Positions 31,981 to 44,133 of a stretch of DNA of 64,000 nucleotides are shown here, piece after piece; position 1 is the first letter of the stretch, and the number at the start of each line of letters is the position of its first letter. Source of the DNA: Diphasiastrum complanatum (Eukaryota > Streptophyta > Lycopodiopsida > Lycopodiales > Lycopodiaceae); the NCBI GenBank assembly GCA_029204225.1, contig CM055104.1, forward strand, positions 53,557,165 through 53,621,164. The letters run 5' to 3'. The translations under genes were made by a program, and so were the position numbers. The notes below the pieces were generated by a model. It was not told where the DNA came from. It did not search any database and saw only the letters and a list, made by a program, of their open reading frames with translations.

Positions 31981-33441
31981 TCACATTTGATCCATTTCCT
32001 TCAGAGAGGACTTCAGCTTCTCTGATGACAGTACCGGTTTTAACATTTCTAATGCTAATTTAGGAGCATCTCCCTCATCTTCATAAGGGCCAATTAAACC
32101 TGAGAGAATGAGCCGGGCTCTCGAATCCAGGGCAGGAATCATGCAAAATGGCTTTTCGGAGGACATAGTAAGCCTTTGGGGCTGATGGTGACAAGTCCAG
32201 CTCACCAATGTGCTTGGAGAGTGCTGTGCATTTAAGAAGCTCTATTTGTCCATCTGGGCTGTACTTGTTGCTGAAGCAGAAAATAAAGTTGTTGGGCAAG
32301 TTCCCAATGTAGTGGGCCATAGACCTATCCAGAGTTCCTACTTCAACTTTCTCCCGAGAGCCACCCCTTCGCATTGCAAATGCAACAAGCTCCACTGCAT
32401 CCTGCATTTGGTTCAAATTATTGCAAAATGAGTATAATGAAGACAAACAAACATAACAAACACACTCAAGTTGAATTATTGGGTCAGACTTGCCTCGGTG
32501 CCTTCATCAATGTCTTCAGTTTGCGCAAGATTAATTCCTTTGCCTTTGTACTTCACGTCAGCAGTTTTCCCTTCGAGTACCTTGAATGGCCTCGTTTGAA
32601 CTGGTGGTGGTTGAAGCGTTTTCAATTGGCAAAGCACCCTTGCCAGTGCTTGCTTGGTGGTGTCCGTGTCATGCCCGATCAGCTTCTCATACGTGTTGTC
32701 GGGCTGGGTGTGGTCGAAAGTGAAACTGCCATTCTGCAAATTTACCAATGCTGCCAGCATCTCATCTTCTCGCAAGCCGAGAATATGTTGCAAGTCATGC
32801 ATGAACACATACTTCCGCCCATCAATGATGATTGGAACAAGGCCATGGATTCGAAGCACGACATCATCGGACTCATCTATATCTTCTGGCTCCGCTGATG
32901 TGGATGCACGTGTTGCCTCTTGCGCAGCCAAGATTGCTTCGTGCTCCGCAGATAAATCTTTCTCTTCACCCGAGTCGTTCATCTCGTTCACCTGCTCACT
33001 GGGATTGTGTTTGTTGCTGGCCACAGTCATTGAAAACTCATAAAGCAAAAAAATAACAGTAATCACACTGGATAGAAACTTCTTTCCTACACTTTCAAGA
33101 TCAAAAGTTTTCAGCTGATCCTTCGTCAGCTCCAAGTAATGATCGTTATCCAAGTGACTAATAAATCTATTGAGACGAGCAATAAAGGGTCTATCTCCTT
33201 TCCATATATGACTAAGCAAGTTATATGGAATCCACATGATAGTTGAGCCAGGAATTTGTATGGCATAAGGCTTCAAAGTTGCATCTATATACTCACTCAC
33301 GTACGTGAATGCATCCGTATTAGCCCGTAGAGTGGCAAGCGTGTCTATTCTACCGGTAAACATACAATAAATACGATCTAACTGATCTAAAAACTCTGTG
33401 GGGGCTAGCAAATTGGCCAACTCTATTTTAGGGGACGACAT
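31981..33441 (-). pseudogene. Unknown gene U1 (two exons, one frame break)
   Basis: Exon 1 (33441 to about 32503) begins MSSPKIELANLLAPTEFLDQ and is open for over 300 codons. It has a hydrophobic stretch SSVITVIFLLYEFSM (possible membrane helix or retained intron), an acidic Glu/Asp/Ala linker (EAILAAQEATRAS), and a segment VPIIIDGRKYVFMHDLQHIL. A GC-AG intron (GAG|GCAAGT ... ATGCAG) joins it in frame to DAVELVAFAMRRGGSREKV ... YIGNLPNNFIFCFSNKYS. Near 32165 the coding signal shifts frame: the continuation MIPALDSRARLILSGLIGPY to the stop at 31981 is in the next frame. I do not recognise the family. It lies 240 bp downstream of U2 on the same strand. Confidence 0.55.
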
Positions 33442-33683
33442 TGTTATGCAACTAAGAACACTAATTGACTAGCAAACTAGTAGTCTAATTGAACAAGACA
33501 AGCTAAATTACGAGGAAATAAATTTCAACAAAGCAAGAAGTGACAACAAAATAAAAACCCCCACTCTTATATAGAGAGACATGTATCCAAAAATAGATAT
33601 TATTATAAAGCCAAATAAAATAATTTCTATTTATAACAACAATCCAATTCGGCAGTAATATTTATCACAAAGGAATATTTGAA

Positions 33684-36385
33684 TTACAATTCAACATAAA
33701 TTGTTTCTATTCCATCTTCAGTTTCTGTAGTTTCTCTAGCGCTGTTTTCCAAAACATTGGATGTTGGTGTCCTCGGCATCCATCTCTTTCCAACTCGGAC
33801 TCTAGACATCCTCCATTCTTGATGCCTTGTTCTAGCATTAGAGGATTGCCATGCTGTCTTTCTGACTGAATTTGAATTGGAGATCATTGAACACAACTCT
33901 TTAGTTCTTGTGTTTTGAAAGTGTCCTCGGCCCAAAACTCCTTTGTAAAACCATTAGAATATCTCAACCAATGCATTGCTAAGTCCCTTTCCTCCGCCAT
34001 GCCGTGAATTTTTTAAATACGCAGCCTTTGCCCTATAATGACTCTTTTCTACTCTTTTCCATGCCTTGCGTATTCCATAAAGCTAATGATCCATAGGTTT
34101 TCATAAACCAAGGTCCATGAGCATAGAAGATGTGTTGTTCATAGAATATTTGTATTAGTTTAAATCTTTACAAATACATAAATATGAAAGTAGAAAATAT
34201 GAGACACACATACCATATAGTGGGTTGTGTGTGTTTCTCCCCATGCATCGATCATCAATTCAGTAAATGTTTTGACTTCTCTTGCGTATCTATCCAAATC
34301 TTCATCTCTCACAATATTTTTGTTGATAGTTTGTGACAAGGCATCAAATGCTTGCCAAACCTTAGCAAGTGTACTTGCCATGCGAGGATCTGAGCCAATA
34401 TTTGTCGTGCATTGACATATTTTCCTCCAATACTCCCATTCAACACTGCTTTCACGTGCAGTATGATTTGACAATAGGTGTCTCGCTTTCGCACCACCCA
34501 TTGAAACTTTTGCTAAAACATCTTGCGTTTTTCCACTCATCTCAACGTCTTTGGTAAGACTCACGTGGCCCCCGTGCAATCCCATATCGGATAAAATTAT
34601 CTGTAAATTTTTGATGCTAACATCTATTCTTGATTTGGGCTGCATCTTCCATGCGTAACAACAATGCAAAATTTATAATTTGTCTAGTATTCGTAATTCA
34701 CAATGCATTGTGCAAGAATGGACTCTTTCGAGAGGAATGTTCAACACATAACTCCAAGCTTTGTCTAGGTTGTGCCTATTTGGTGCAAGACGTTGGTTGC
34801 AATTCAAAATACTTTTGTTCCACCTAGATTCAAACATACAATATATACAAAAATTCTTTGCTTTTGCATCGAGACCACAACCGTACATGCATTTCAAAGT
34901 CTTCAAATCAGCAGCTAGGTGCCATTCTACAGCAAAGCTTTCTCCTTCAACATTGAGCAAATTGCCTTCATTTTGTGCATGTATTATCTTAGATATACTA
35001 CATTTTTCTAATAGCCACTCCAGTACGTCGTGAGACTCCTTAGGAACTTCAAATGCAGCTATCCACCATATGTGATTTTCGGATTGCACACTAAATTCTC
35101 TACAATAACTTCCGCCAAACTGTTGCAATTCACGATTCATCAAGGTGATTGTGACACGTTCAAGTTTACGCCCTTTTACGATTTCCGCTTCGTCCAACTT
35201 AATAACAAATATAACTTTACCTCCGCAATCTGTAAAACAGAAATTTCATTACTAAAACATATTAGTTGAAGAAAAGCATACAATTGAAAATCAAAATTCA
35301 CAATAAATGTTCTTACCATTTGTTCTAACTTTGTAATGTCGGATCATCATCGCTTGGACCTTTTCCAGATCTAAGAATATATTATTGCCTTGATGATAAT
35401 GAAAACATGTCGGAGGTCCTTTCTTCTTATTGGTTACTGTAAAAGAATCCTCAATATGTTGAAACTCTCCTAATTCAGAGAGCAATATCGAATTGCATTC
35501 TTGTTTGGCGGATTCGACGAGTTTATAAGTAGGTATTATTTGATGACGTTTTAACCCATTTTTGTCAGAGCGTTTCATATACTTCCTCAAAACTCTATAC
35601 CCCTTGCGACTCACACCTCCTTGGTCACATGCGTACACCATCTCTTTAACATTTGGATTTGGCTTGAACTTGTCGACTAGCTTTTTTGCAATTCTCAAGC
35701 GAATTGAATCACTTGTTTCATCTTCCACAATCTTAATCAAATCTTTACCCTTCAAAAAATGTTTCATATATTTTCCGGCAATAAAATATTTTCCAACCGT
35801 CTTTTTCAAGAACTCTTTTGTGTCCCTCATACGTCTTTTACTGGCACCACCACCTGGTGCCAAAGCTTCTATTTTGTGTCTCTTAGTGTTTTCATTTTCT
35901 GCTTGCTGATCCATCGAGACTCTACGCTTTCGTTGTAAGCCATATATTGTCCTTTGAAATATACTGATTGAAGATTGCAATTCTTCAATTTTTGCGACAG
36001 AACTGGCAAGCTCTATTTTCAAACCATTTATCTCCTGCTCCAATTTCATATTTATTCCATGCAAAGACTTTAAATTGTCATTCATACTCAATATATGAAT
36101 GTTTGCCGTATTTGCCAATGTCTCAGCTTGAATTCTTCGAGAATCCATTGCTTGACAATAGCCAAGCAGTCCATTCCGACCATCTCGAACGAACCTTAAC
36201 AAACTATGTACATCAGAAAATTTAGGAGGAGCATCTACCAGTGGATTATGAGGGTATAAATGACCTCTTACCCATAGGTCAATATGTTTTTTTCCTTCTA
36301 ATCTCCAACAATGCATGTCATACGGATTTAAGTTAACACCCCATGCAACTTGGCGAGGCCAACTGATCCTTATCCACTGATAGGA
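33684..36385 (-). pseudogene. Unknown gene U2, decayed (coiled coil, basic region, CxxC cluster)
   Basis: The first exon (to about 35316) has WPRQVAWGVNLNPYDMHCWR near the start, a coiled coil (LHGINMKLEQEINGLKIELA), basic clusters (KRKRRVS, ASKRRMRD) and ends MIRHYKVRTN. A GT-AG intron joins it in frame to DCGGKVIFVIKLDEAEIVKG, leading to a Cys cluster MYGCGLDAKAKNFCIYC and IPLERVHSCTMHCELRILDK. An in-frame TAA at 34673 follows. The text resumes as ILHCCYAWKMQPKSRIDV to HTTHYM, then a further exon with HGPWFMKTYGSLALWNTQGM. A 10-bp tandem duplication shifts frame there, and another stop precedes WFYKGVLGRGHF. The 5' end abuts a copia-E LTR. It loosely recalls large uncharacterised eukaryotic proteins often near transposons, from memory only. 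Confidence 0.5.
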
Positions 36386-36432
36386 CTCACAGTACAGTAA
36401 CACAATAATTCTACTTTAATTCTAACTCTCTC
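36386..36432 (-). repeat. copia-E 3' LTR stub after a polypurine tract
   Basis: On the minus strand AAAGGAGAGAG is followed by TTAGAATTAAAGTAG and then, within about 45 bp, by gene U2 sequence. The LTR is therefore cut almost at its start. The exact edge with U2 is uncertain by some tens of bases. Confidence 0.5.
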
Positions 36433-36480
36433 CTTTAAAGTAGATTCACTTTTAATACAGTCATATACATAGCTTTAAAG

Positions 36481-39400
36481 TCAACAAACTTTAAGTATAG
36501 AAAGCTTTGATCTAAACTTATCAAACTTTTCTCCAGTAAGTGGCTTAGTGAAAATATCAGCTAGTTGTTTTTCTGTGATACAATGAACAACATCAATTTC
36601 ACAACTTAGCAGCCTCTCACGTATGAAGTGATACTGAATCTCAATGAGTTTAGTTCTCACATGGAACAATAGATTCTTTGCTAGCTGAATGCCACTCTAA
36701 CTGTCGCTATGTAAAGTCATGGAATTTTTCTGCTTCATGCCAATTTTTTCCAAGATTTGTCTCAACCAGATAGCTTCCTGTGTTTCACTCATTGCCTTAT
36801 ACTCTGCTTCTGTGGTGGAAAGAGCAATTGTACTTTGCTTCTTACTAGACTAGGAAAAGAAACTACCACAAAACTAGAATATATATCCTGTGGTGGATCT
36901 ACGATCATCATAGTCGCCTCCCCAATCCACATCCACATAGCCACACAACTCAGGTAAACCATCATGCTTCCTATAAATCAAGCCATACTCTATAGTGCCT
37001 TTCACATAACGCAAAATGCTTTTAGCTGCCTTCCAATGCATTTCCGTAGGTGCTGCCATAAACAGACTTACAATGCCAACAACATAGCATGTATCTGGTC
37101 TAGTTGTGGTAAGGTAAATCAAGCTCCCTACTAACTGTCTATATAGCATAGCATCAAATGACTGTGACTCATCAATCTTAGAAAGATTTTTACCTGGTTC
37201 AATAGGAGTGTTTACAGGTTTGCAATCCTGCAACCTAAACTTGTGCAACAACTCTTTGACATACTTCACCTATGCTAAACCCACTTCGTGTCCTTTTTGC
37301 CACACTTCTAGTGCAAGGCAGTAATGCATCAGATTGAGATCTGTCATCTCGAATTGTTCCATGAGGTCTTTCTTAATCATGTCTATCATCTCTTGATTAT
37401 TTCTCGTAATAATCAAGTCATCAAAATAAAGAGCAATTAAAGCAACCATACCATCAAAGTATAAGACTTATAGATTTGGATCAGAATGTGTTCTCACCAT
37501 CCCCTTTGAATGAAAGTAGGCATCAATCCTGCTATACCACGCATGTGGTGCTTGTTTAAGACCATAAAGCGCTTTCTTCAAGTGACATACTTTATTTTCC
37601 TGTCCCTTTGTTACAAAGCCTTCAGGTTGATCCATGAACACTTCTTCTTCTAACTCACCATTTAGAAAAGCAGATTTTACATCCATTTGATGCAAAGGCC
37701 AACCAAAATGTGAAGCTAAAGCAGCGAGTATTCCACTTACAAACTGACGCAAAGGTCTCCTCATAGTCGATGCATTTATTTTGTGCGTACCCTTTGATCA
37801 CCAATCTTGATTTGTGCTTTGCTATACTTCCATCTACATGGTACTTAGTCCTGTATACCCATTTGCAACCAATGGGTTTCTTGCCAACTGGTGGTTCTAC
37901 TAAGTCCCATGTGCTATGCTTAGCAATTGACTCCATTTTCTCTCCCATGGCCTTGACCCAAATGTCATCATCCTTCGCTTCACCATAAGTCGAAGGTTCT
38001 TTGCTTTGAATAATGCTAGATAAGAGAGCATAATTTGTTTCATACCTTTTAGGTAGTATCTTCTCTCTTGTTGATCTTTGTAGCTCTCCCTGGTTAGATG
38101 ATCCTGGAAAGTCATCTATGTCGCGGCTCTCCAACAATCTCTCAAACCACTTAGGGAGCTTTCTGTCAGGTGATCGGCTTCCTGGTGAAAATGTATCCCA
38201 CGGTACATCCTTCTCCTTGCATTTGTCACCTGCAATTTCAATCCTTCTTGCACCAAAAGGTTTGTCCCTACCTCTCCAACCTATTTCTTGAGGTTGAGTA
38301 GTAGTATCTTGAGATGTATCCTCATGTACATCACTCGGAAGGTCAATGAATGGATCATCATCAGGTGGTATCCTCACTATACGATCTTTCCCACTGGATG
38401 TGTCTATCTTCTCAGCATCCTCGTCTTCATACATCTTAGATTCATCAAAGATAACATCACGGCTTATATGGATTTTGTTTTTGACTGGATCAAATCATCC
38501 ATAGCCCTTCACACGATCATCATATCATAGGAATATGCATTTGATAGCTTTTACATCAAGTTTACGTCTCTCTTCCTTAGGAATGTGTACAAAGGCCTTA
38601 CATCCAAAGATTCGCAAGTGGTTCACCTTTGGCTTCTTCTTCGTGAATGCTTCCTCGGGTGTTATCTTTGGTATGGCAATGGTAGGACTTCTATTTTGAA
38701 GATATACTGATGTGCTACATGCTTCTGACCAAAAATCTTTTGGTAGTTTCATTTTAACTAACATAGATCTGGCACTTTCCACAATTGTACGATTCTTGCG
38801 CTCAGCTACACCATTGAGAGCAGGAGTATGAGCTTGAGTAAATTGTCTTTTAATCCCACATTGATCACAAAGATCATTGAAGTCATTAGACTTGTACTCA
38901 CCTCCACTATCTGATCTTAGGACTTTGATCTTCCTACCTGTCTGATTTTTGACCAATGCTTTGAAGCTCTTGAAGTTATCAAATGCATATGATTTCTTCT
39001 TCAAGAAGTAGATCCATGTCTTACGTGACATATCATCAATAAAGGTCATGAAATAGAAGGCTTTACCTAAGGACATGGTCCTCATAGGCCTGCATAAATT
39101 TGTGTGGATTAAATCCAGGATGTTCTTTGCTCTTGCAATGCCCCCTTTATTGAACTTCTCTCGATGTTGCTTCCCATCTACACAAGATTCGCACATCGAT
39201 TTCAAGTAATCTTCTATGGTAGGCAATCATGTTACCATCTCCAATTTTCTCATCAAACTGAGGCTTCCCAAGTTCAAGTGACCAAGCCTCTTATGCCACA
39301 ACTCAGTTTGCGATGGAATTGATGATACAAGTCCATGTTGCCCCTTAATTGTAGCATTCAACTTGTACAATTTTGTATTGGGCTCTCTTACTCCATCCGC

Positions 39401-39895
39401 AACAACTTTGAACTTTTGGTTCACATCCTTCACAAAGCAACGATCATGGGTGAATTCTACTTTCAACTTTTGATCAGTAATGACTCCAACAGAAAGTAGA
39501 TTTTTCTTCAAACCTGGTACGTAAACTACCTCCCTGATCATCTTGCTTTTGTCATCAGGTAGTTGAATTGAAACGGTGCCTATCCCCTTGATCATGCATA
39601 CTTGCTTGTGAAACAGATATTCCATTATCCAACACCTTCAAACTACTGAACCAATTCTTGTTACCTGTCATGTGTCTTGTGGCTCCTGAGTCAATATATC
39701 ATGCTTGATCATCTTGATTAGATGACAATGCATATATGAAGATGTTAGAGTCTTCAATCTCACCCTTATCGACAAGGTTACCTGCTTGTTTTGGTTTTCC
39801 CTTGCCTTGTTCCGCCAGAAATTTGCGACATTCACTCTTCCAATGGCCCTTTTTACCACAATGGAAGCACTTGTCTTTCTTCTTAGTTTTAGTGA
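36481..39895 (-). pseudogene. copia-E, almost complete pol plus gag zinc knuckle
   Basis: Minus-strand domains in order: zinc knuckle KCFHCGKKGHWKSECRKF (near 39850); protease YIDSGATRHMTGN; pre-integrase ELWHKRLGHLNLGSL (39227-39625); integrase CESCVDGKQHREKF, FMTFIDDMSRKTWIYFL, LRSDSGGEYKSNDF, HTPALNGVAERKNRT and RIFGCKAFVHIP (38525-39226); and a linker (37655-38434). RT has YGLKQAPHAWYSR (37468-37764) and a further block KPVNTPIEPGKNL. RNase H is GYVDVDWGGDYDDRRSTTGY (36874-37269), and there is a tail QLADIFTKPLTG (36481-36669). Most domains stay open for long stretches, separated by single stops or shifts, so it is one of the younger elements here. The gag N-terminus and 5' LTR are missing. 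Confidence 0.88.
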
Positions 39896-40380
39896 CAGTC
39901 GTAAGCAAACCTCTATCGCAGTTTCTTCTACAAAAGCAAAATACATGGTTGTGTCTCAATCTATTAAGGAAGCATTTTGGTTTATCGGCCAACCCTAGAT
40001 TTCACTCTAGGAGTAAGCACATTGAAATTAGATATCACTACACTAGGGACAAGGTTCTCAACAAAGAGGTAAGCTTAACGTACTGCATAATGCAGGACAT
40101 GGTTGCAGACATATTTACAAAAGCACTCAGTGTTAATGCACACAACAGATTTTGTGCATTGCTTAGTCTGTAGATCAAGGCATTCACGGATCCAAATTAA
40201 GGGAGGATTGGATTTATCTCCTCTACTCTCCTAAATCCTATTAGTTTGCCTCCATTCATGTTGTACTTTTACTCATGTTGTTGCACAGTCTGCATATTTA
40301 CATGTAAAATAAGAAAGACGAATAAAACGCAACTGTCTACATAAATACAAGAAGAGACATTGATACTTGTATATATTAAG
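39896..40380 (+). pseudogene. copia-F RNase H tail, polypurine tract and LTR start
   Basis: On the plus strand SRKQTSIAVSSTKAKYMVVS, then HSRSKHIEIRYHYTRDKV and MVADIFTKALSVNAHNRF end in a stop, followed by a purine tract AAATTAAGGGAGGA near 40196 and LTR-like TTGGATTTATCTCC. That LTR start and the next 100 bp resemble the copia-D LTR (TGTTGGATTTACTCC), so this is another member of the same family. Its left edge runs head-on into copia-E gag. Confidence 0.75.
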
Positions 40381-41250
40381 TCATTGTTTTTCTACCTCTA
40401 GTTAGGCTTTGAGTACTTCTATTTATGCAAATAATGGTTTACTTTGGCATTATAGACTTGGTCATTTGAATCATGTTGCTGTACAACAAATGTCTAGACA
40501 ATCTATTGTTCTTGATCTCAACTATCCTCACAATAAAGTTGAGTTACTTGTCTTTTATGACCTTTATTGATGAATTTTCTAGACGGACTATGGTATATTT
40601 CATAAAGAAGAAATCAAAAGCCTTCAACTGCTTCAAAATCTTTAGGAGCGTGCGGAAAAGGAGACTGGACAGAAGATCAAGGCTCTAAAGTCAGACAACG
40701 ACGGAGAATATGTCTCTATCGAGTTTAAGGAGTACTGCCAAAGCCAAGGCATTGAGCAGTAGTTCATCACTCCTTACAGTCCTCAGTCTAATGGCTTAGC
40801 CGAGAGGAAGAATATACCCTAGTTGAATTTGCCAAATGTATGTTATCGCATGAATCGTTGCCCGAGAGATTCTGGCCTAAAGCTGTCTCCACTACAGCTT
40901 ACATCCAGAACAAATGTTCGACTAAGGCCCTCTCAGGCAAGACACTCCACGAGGTGTGGACAGGCCCTAAGCCTTCTTTGAAGAACCTAAGAGTGTTTGG
41001 GTGCAATGCCTACGCGCAGATCCCAAAAGACACGAGGAAGAAATTGGACTTCCAAAGTCTCAAAACCATCCCGATCGGATATACTTCATCTGATAATACT
41101 TACAAGCTGTGTGATCCTGATACCTAGCAAATCTTGTATAGTCGGGATACAATCTTTATCAAGGATCAGTTTGTCGACCTCAAAGGCAAAAATATTACTC
41201 CAGGAGAACCTTCATCACCTGCATCATGGCATGTGTTTGTAAGCCCATGA
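40381..41250 (+). pseudogene. copia-G integrase fragment
   Basis: On the plus strand FMTFIDEFSRRTMVYFIKKKS (40473-40688) is followed by a degenerate core (LKSDNDGEYVSIEF in broken frame), then ESLPERFWPKAVSTTAYIQN, LHEVWTGPKPSLKNLRVFGC and YAQIPKDTRKKLDF (40840-41127). These are integrase core and C-terminal blocks of a copia element. No RT follows. The first DDE Asp lies in a region I cannot read cleanly. Confidence 0.78.
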
Positions 41251-42060
41251 GTAGAAGTTTTAAAGAATAATAAAATAACTTTAACTTAAATTTAGAACTT
41301 AGATTTAGGAAAGTTAAGATTAGAAATATTTTGTCTTATGTTTTCCTAAGTTAAGAAACTTTGAAGTTCTAAACCCCAAGTTAGAAGTTCTAGAAAGGCT
41401 AAAAATATATTAGTCCCATAAGTTAGTGGATACTTATGAAAGATCCTCCTTGCCATAGAAGGAGAGGTATTTTCCTTGTAAATAACACTTTTGAAATTAA
41501 GTTATCAAGTTTTCTATCTTTGATATTATCTCTCTATTTCCTTTGTGTTCCCTTTGAGAAGGTGCATAGCTTGAGGGAAGGTGCTATTGTGGCATGTATT
41601 TTGTTGATTGATTATTAGTTAGCCTCAATCTTCCATTCTAATTCCCTTTGGGTGTTAATCTAGGATTTAGTTTGATGACCTTGCTAGTTGGGTAAGCCTT
41701 AGTAAGGTTTTGTATTTTGTCATCTTAGTTAGATTCATTTGTATTTCAAGCACTAGCTGGGTAAGCCTTAGTGCTTTCATCATTGTTTTCTATTTTCACA
41801 CTTCGTTTAAAGTTTCATAGAAACTTAGAAAGTGGATGATGCTCTCTATACTACACCACATCGTGAGTAGATCTAGCCAAACATTCGCAAATCAGATTGA
41901 CATCCAACATTTGGCTGGAATTATAAAGACTCAAAATTCAACCTCGAGCTAGAATTCGACCTTGACGAAAAATTTGACCCAAACTGCATGTTGCTCCTTT
42001 TGCAAGAATAATCTGACTGTGTAGATCTATTTGATCTAAACTTCTAATTTTTGGAGGTTG
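41251..42060. other. No gene; LTR-like AT-rich sequence
   Basis: No coding signal. Contains TTAGAAGTTYTA-type words at 41260-41400 and two copies of GGGTAAGCCTTAGT about 70 bp apart (about 41690 and 41760). Could be part of a degraded LTR of copia-G or another element. Confidence 0.35.
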
Positions 42061-42069
42061 CAAAATTTT

Positions 42070-42540
42070 TTACTTCCTCTTGTAGAAGCATCAAAATTAC
42101 TCTCGAAAGAGTAGATGCTCCTGGGTCAAAATTGCCAGGACCCAATTTTCATAGGCTTCAGGAAGACTTGATAATAGAGTCATAACAGCATCAGAATCTT
42201 CAATCATTGAACCGATTGCTGCCATTTGCTCTAGAAGGACTTTGAAAGTGATGAGATGGCTCGAGACATTTTCTATGTTGAAGAATTTCTTTCTCAAATG
42301 TAAGATATGGTATCCCTGATATGATAAAGGGTCCCATGCATCCTTGTGGCAGTCTTAGCAACGCTTATGTAAATGATTTGAGTGTCTCTGATGTTGAGAG
42401 TGATGTAGGCAAATGCCTTGCCATCTTTCAGTCTCCATTTGGTGATAGTGGTTGCATCACACTCTGGTTTAACCTTTGTGCCATCAACTACGTCCCACAG
42501 TTCCTTGGTTAGTGGTATGGTCTTCACTTTGAACTTCTAG
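42070..42540 (-). pseudogene. copia-H gag (UBN2-type)
   Basis: On the minus strand: TKELWDVVDGTKVKPECDAT, LKDGKAFAYITLNIRDTQI, then MRKKFFNIENVSSHLITFK, LEQMAAIGSMIEDSDAVMTL and LSSLPEAYENWVLAILTQE. This is the copia capsid pattern. One frame change splits it near 42295. It lies about 190 bp inside the primer site at 42731. Confidence 0.8.
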
Positions 42541-42730
42541 TGATGGTAGTTACTTGCATCGAGTCTCTCAATGACAGAAGAACTAGTAGGTAGATCCATT
42601 CTGGTTGAGTGAGATCATTGGTAGATACAATGATTTCAGAATACTGTTGGTTGTGTGCTTGGTAGAACAACAACTTGGTAGAGACAAGTCTTGATAATTC
42701 GTAGATATTGTGTAGATTCCTGAATTGCTC

Positions 42731-42742
42731 GCTTTGATACCA
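42731..42742 (-). other. copia-H primer-binding site
   Basis: The minus strand reads TGGTATCAAAGC immediately after the LTR end (CA at 42743-42744), a near match to the copia initiator tRNA-Met primer site. Confidence 0.75.
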
Positions 42743-44133
42743 TGTTGAAAATCAGTGGGTTTGTGAGCGGAAGCTTGAGCGAGTGGGCCTTAGGATCGGA
42801 AGTGCCACAGTTAGCAGCAGAATATTCAAAACTGAATGAATCAGAAATGCATAATGGAACAATAACTAAGTGGAGACACAATGTACTTTCATTAATATCC
42901 ACAAGGAGTACAATCACATGAAGTGAAAATTTCAACTGACTACAAAATGACAACTCGGATCGTTGTGTGTGATAACAATGCAACATAATTATCTGAGTGA
43001 ATTCATTAAAATAAATTATCAGAAGATCAGAAGAAGTTTTTTTCATAAAGATTCTAGGATTAGATATACTATGATGGGAAAAAAAAATGTGAAAGTTCAA
43101 AATTTCAGTAAAATTCTAGAAGCGAACTAATAAGAGTCTCTGGAATGATTCGCAAACATTTTGTGAAACCGTTCTGATCACAAATAATTTTTGCTCGAGA
43201 AGAATTTGCGATCTAGGCAAGCTCTGCAATGAAATGAAACAAAATGAAGCAAAACTAGATGAAAGATAAGAATTTACAAAAAGATCAATCAGGCTTTGTA
43301 ACGAGTCGAAACAAAATGAAACAAAGCGAATCAAAACTTAAATGAGCTCTGAAATTGATTTACACTTAAGGCCATGTGATCGCGAAGCGAAACGAAATGA
43401 TATACGAAGCAAAAACATTCACGAATAAATCCAGTTCATGTGGAATTCATATATGATTGTTGGTCACTGCCGGCTATATCATTCTTACAATCCTCCAGAA
43501 TGTAGACAGACACTACTGATCTACATTATAGATTATTCATAGCATTCAACATAATCAAACCAATGTGCAGAATTGAATAAATAAGTGAATCAGACACACA
43601 AATAGTAACAGAAAAATATTCATTCGAGATCATACAATCATTCAAAATAATATACGTGTAACAGCTACAATATTATCTATTGATCTTCTGATTTCAAGCA
43701 CTGTGTGACAGATCCACATAGTGCATTGGCGTGAGAGAATTGTATTTCTCTCACGAATGATGTCTCGTTTACTAGCAGACTTCAGGATCTATTGATCCTC
43801 TTGCAAGATTGTCTCGCTCACAAGCGGACATATATTCTGTATATTTTTGTCTTACAATATTATGCATCGAGCAGCAAGTATATTGTTCGCAAAATATTTC
43901 GTGTCGCATTGTGTAACTTCCAGATCAAAAAGATTAAACATCTACAACTAATCACAAATTACAAGAGTGGCATATTAGCCATGATCTAGAGTACTTCTAT
44001 TGATGTCATGATATCTGATCAAATACTTGTACCCCATGGTACTTGGTTGATCTTCTTGGTCCTTTGTGGAGCATGAATGATTTTGTGTCGTGAAACAATT
44101 TCATGTCGTGTGTTGCAAAATTGTTCATGAACA
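42743..44133 (-). repeat. copia-H LTR (about 1.4 kb)
   Basis: The inner (gag-side) end is firm: CA next to the primer site. The outer end is placed at TGTTCATGAACAATT (minus strand, 44133) after an A-rich tract. That edge is tentative because no strong polypurine tract is visible. The sequence is rich in CGAAGCGAAACGAAA and ATTCGCAA words (43100-43440), like the LTRs of copia-B and copia-D. Confidence 0.55.
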
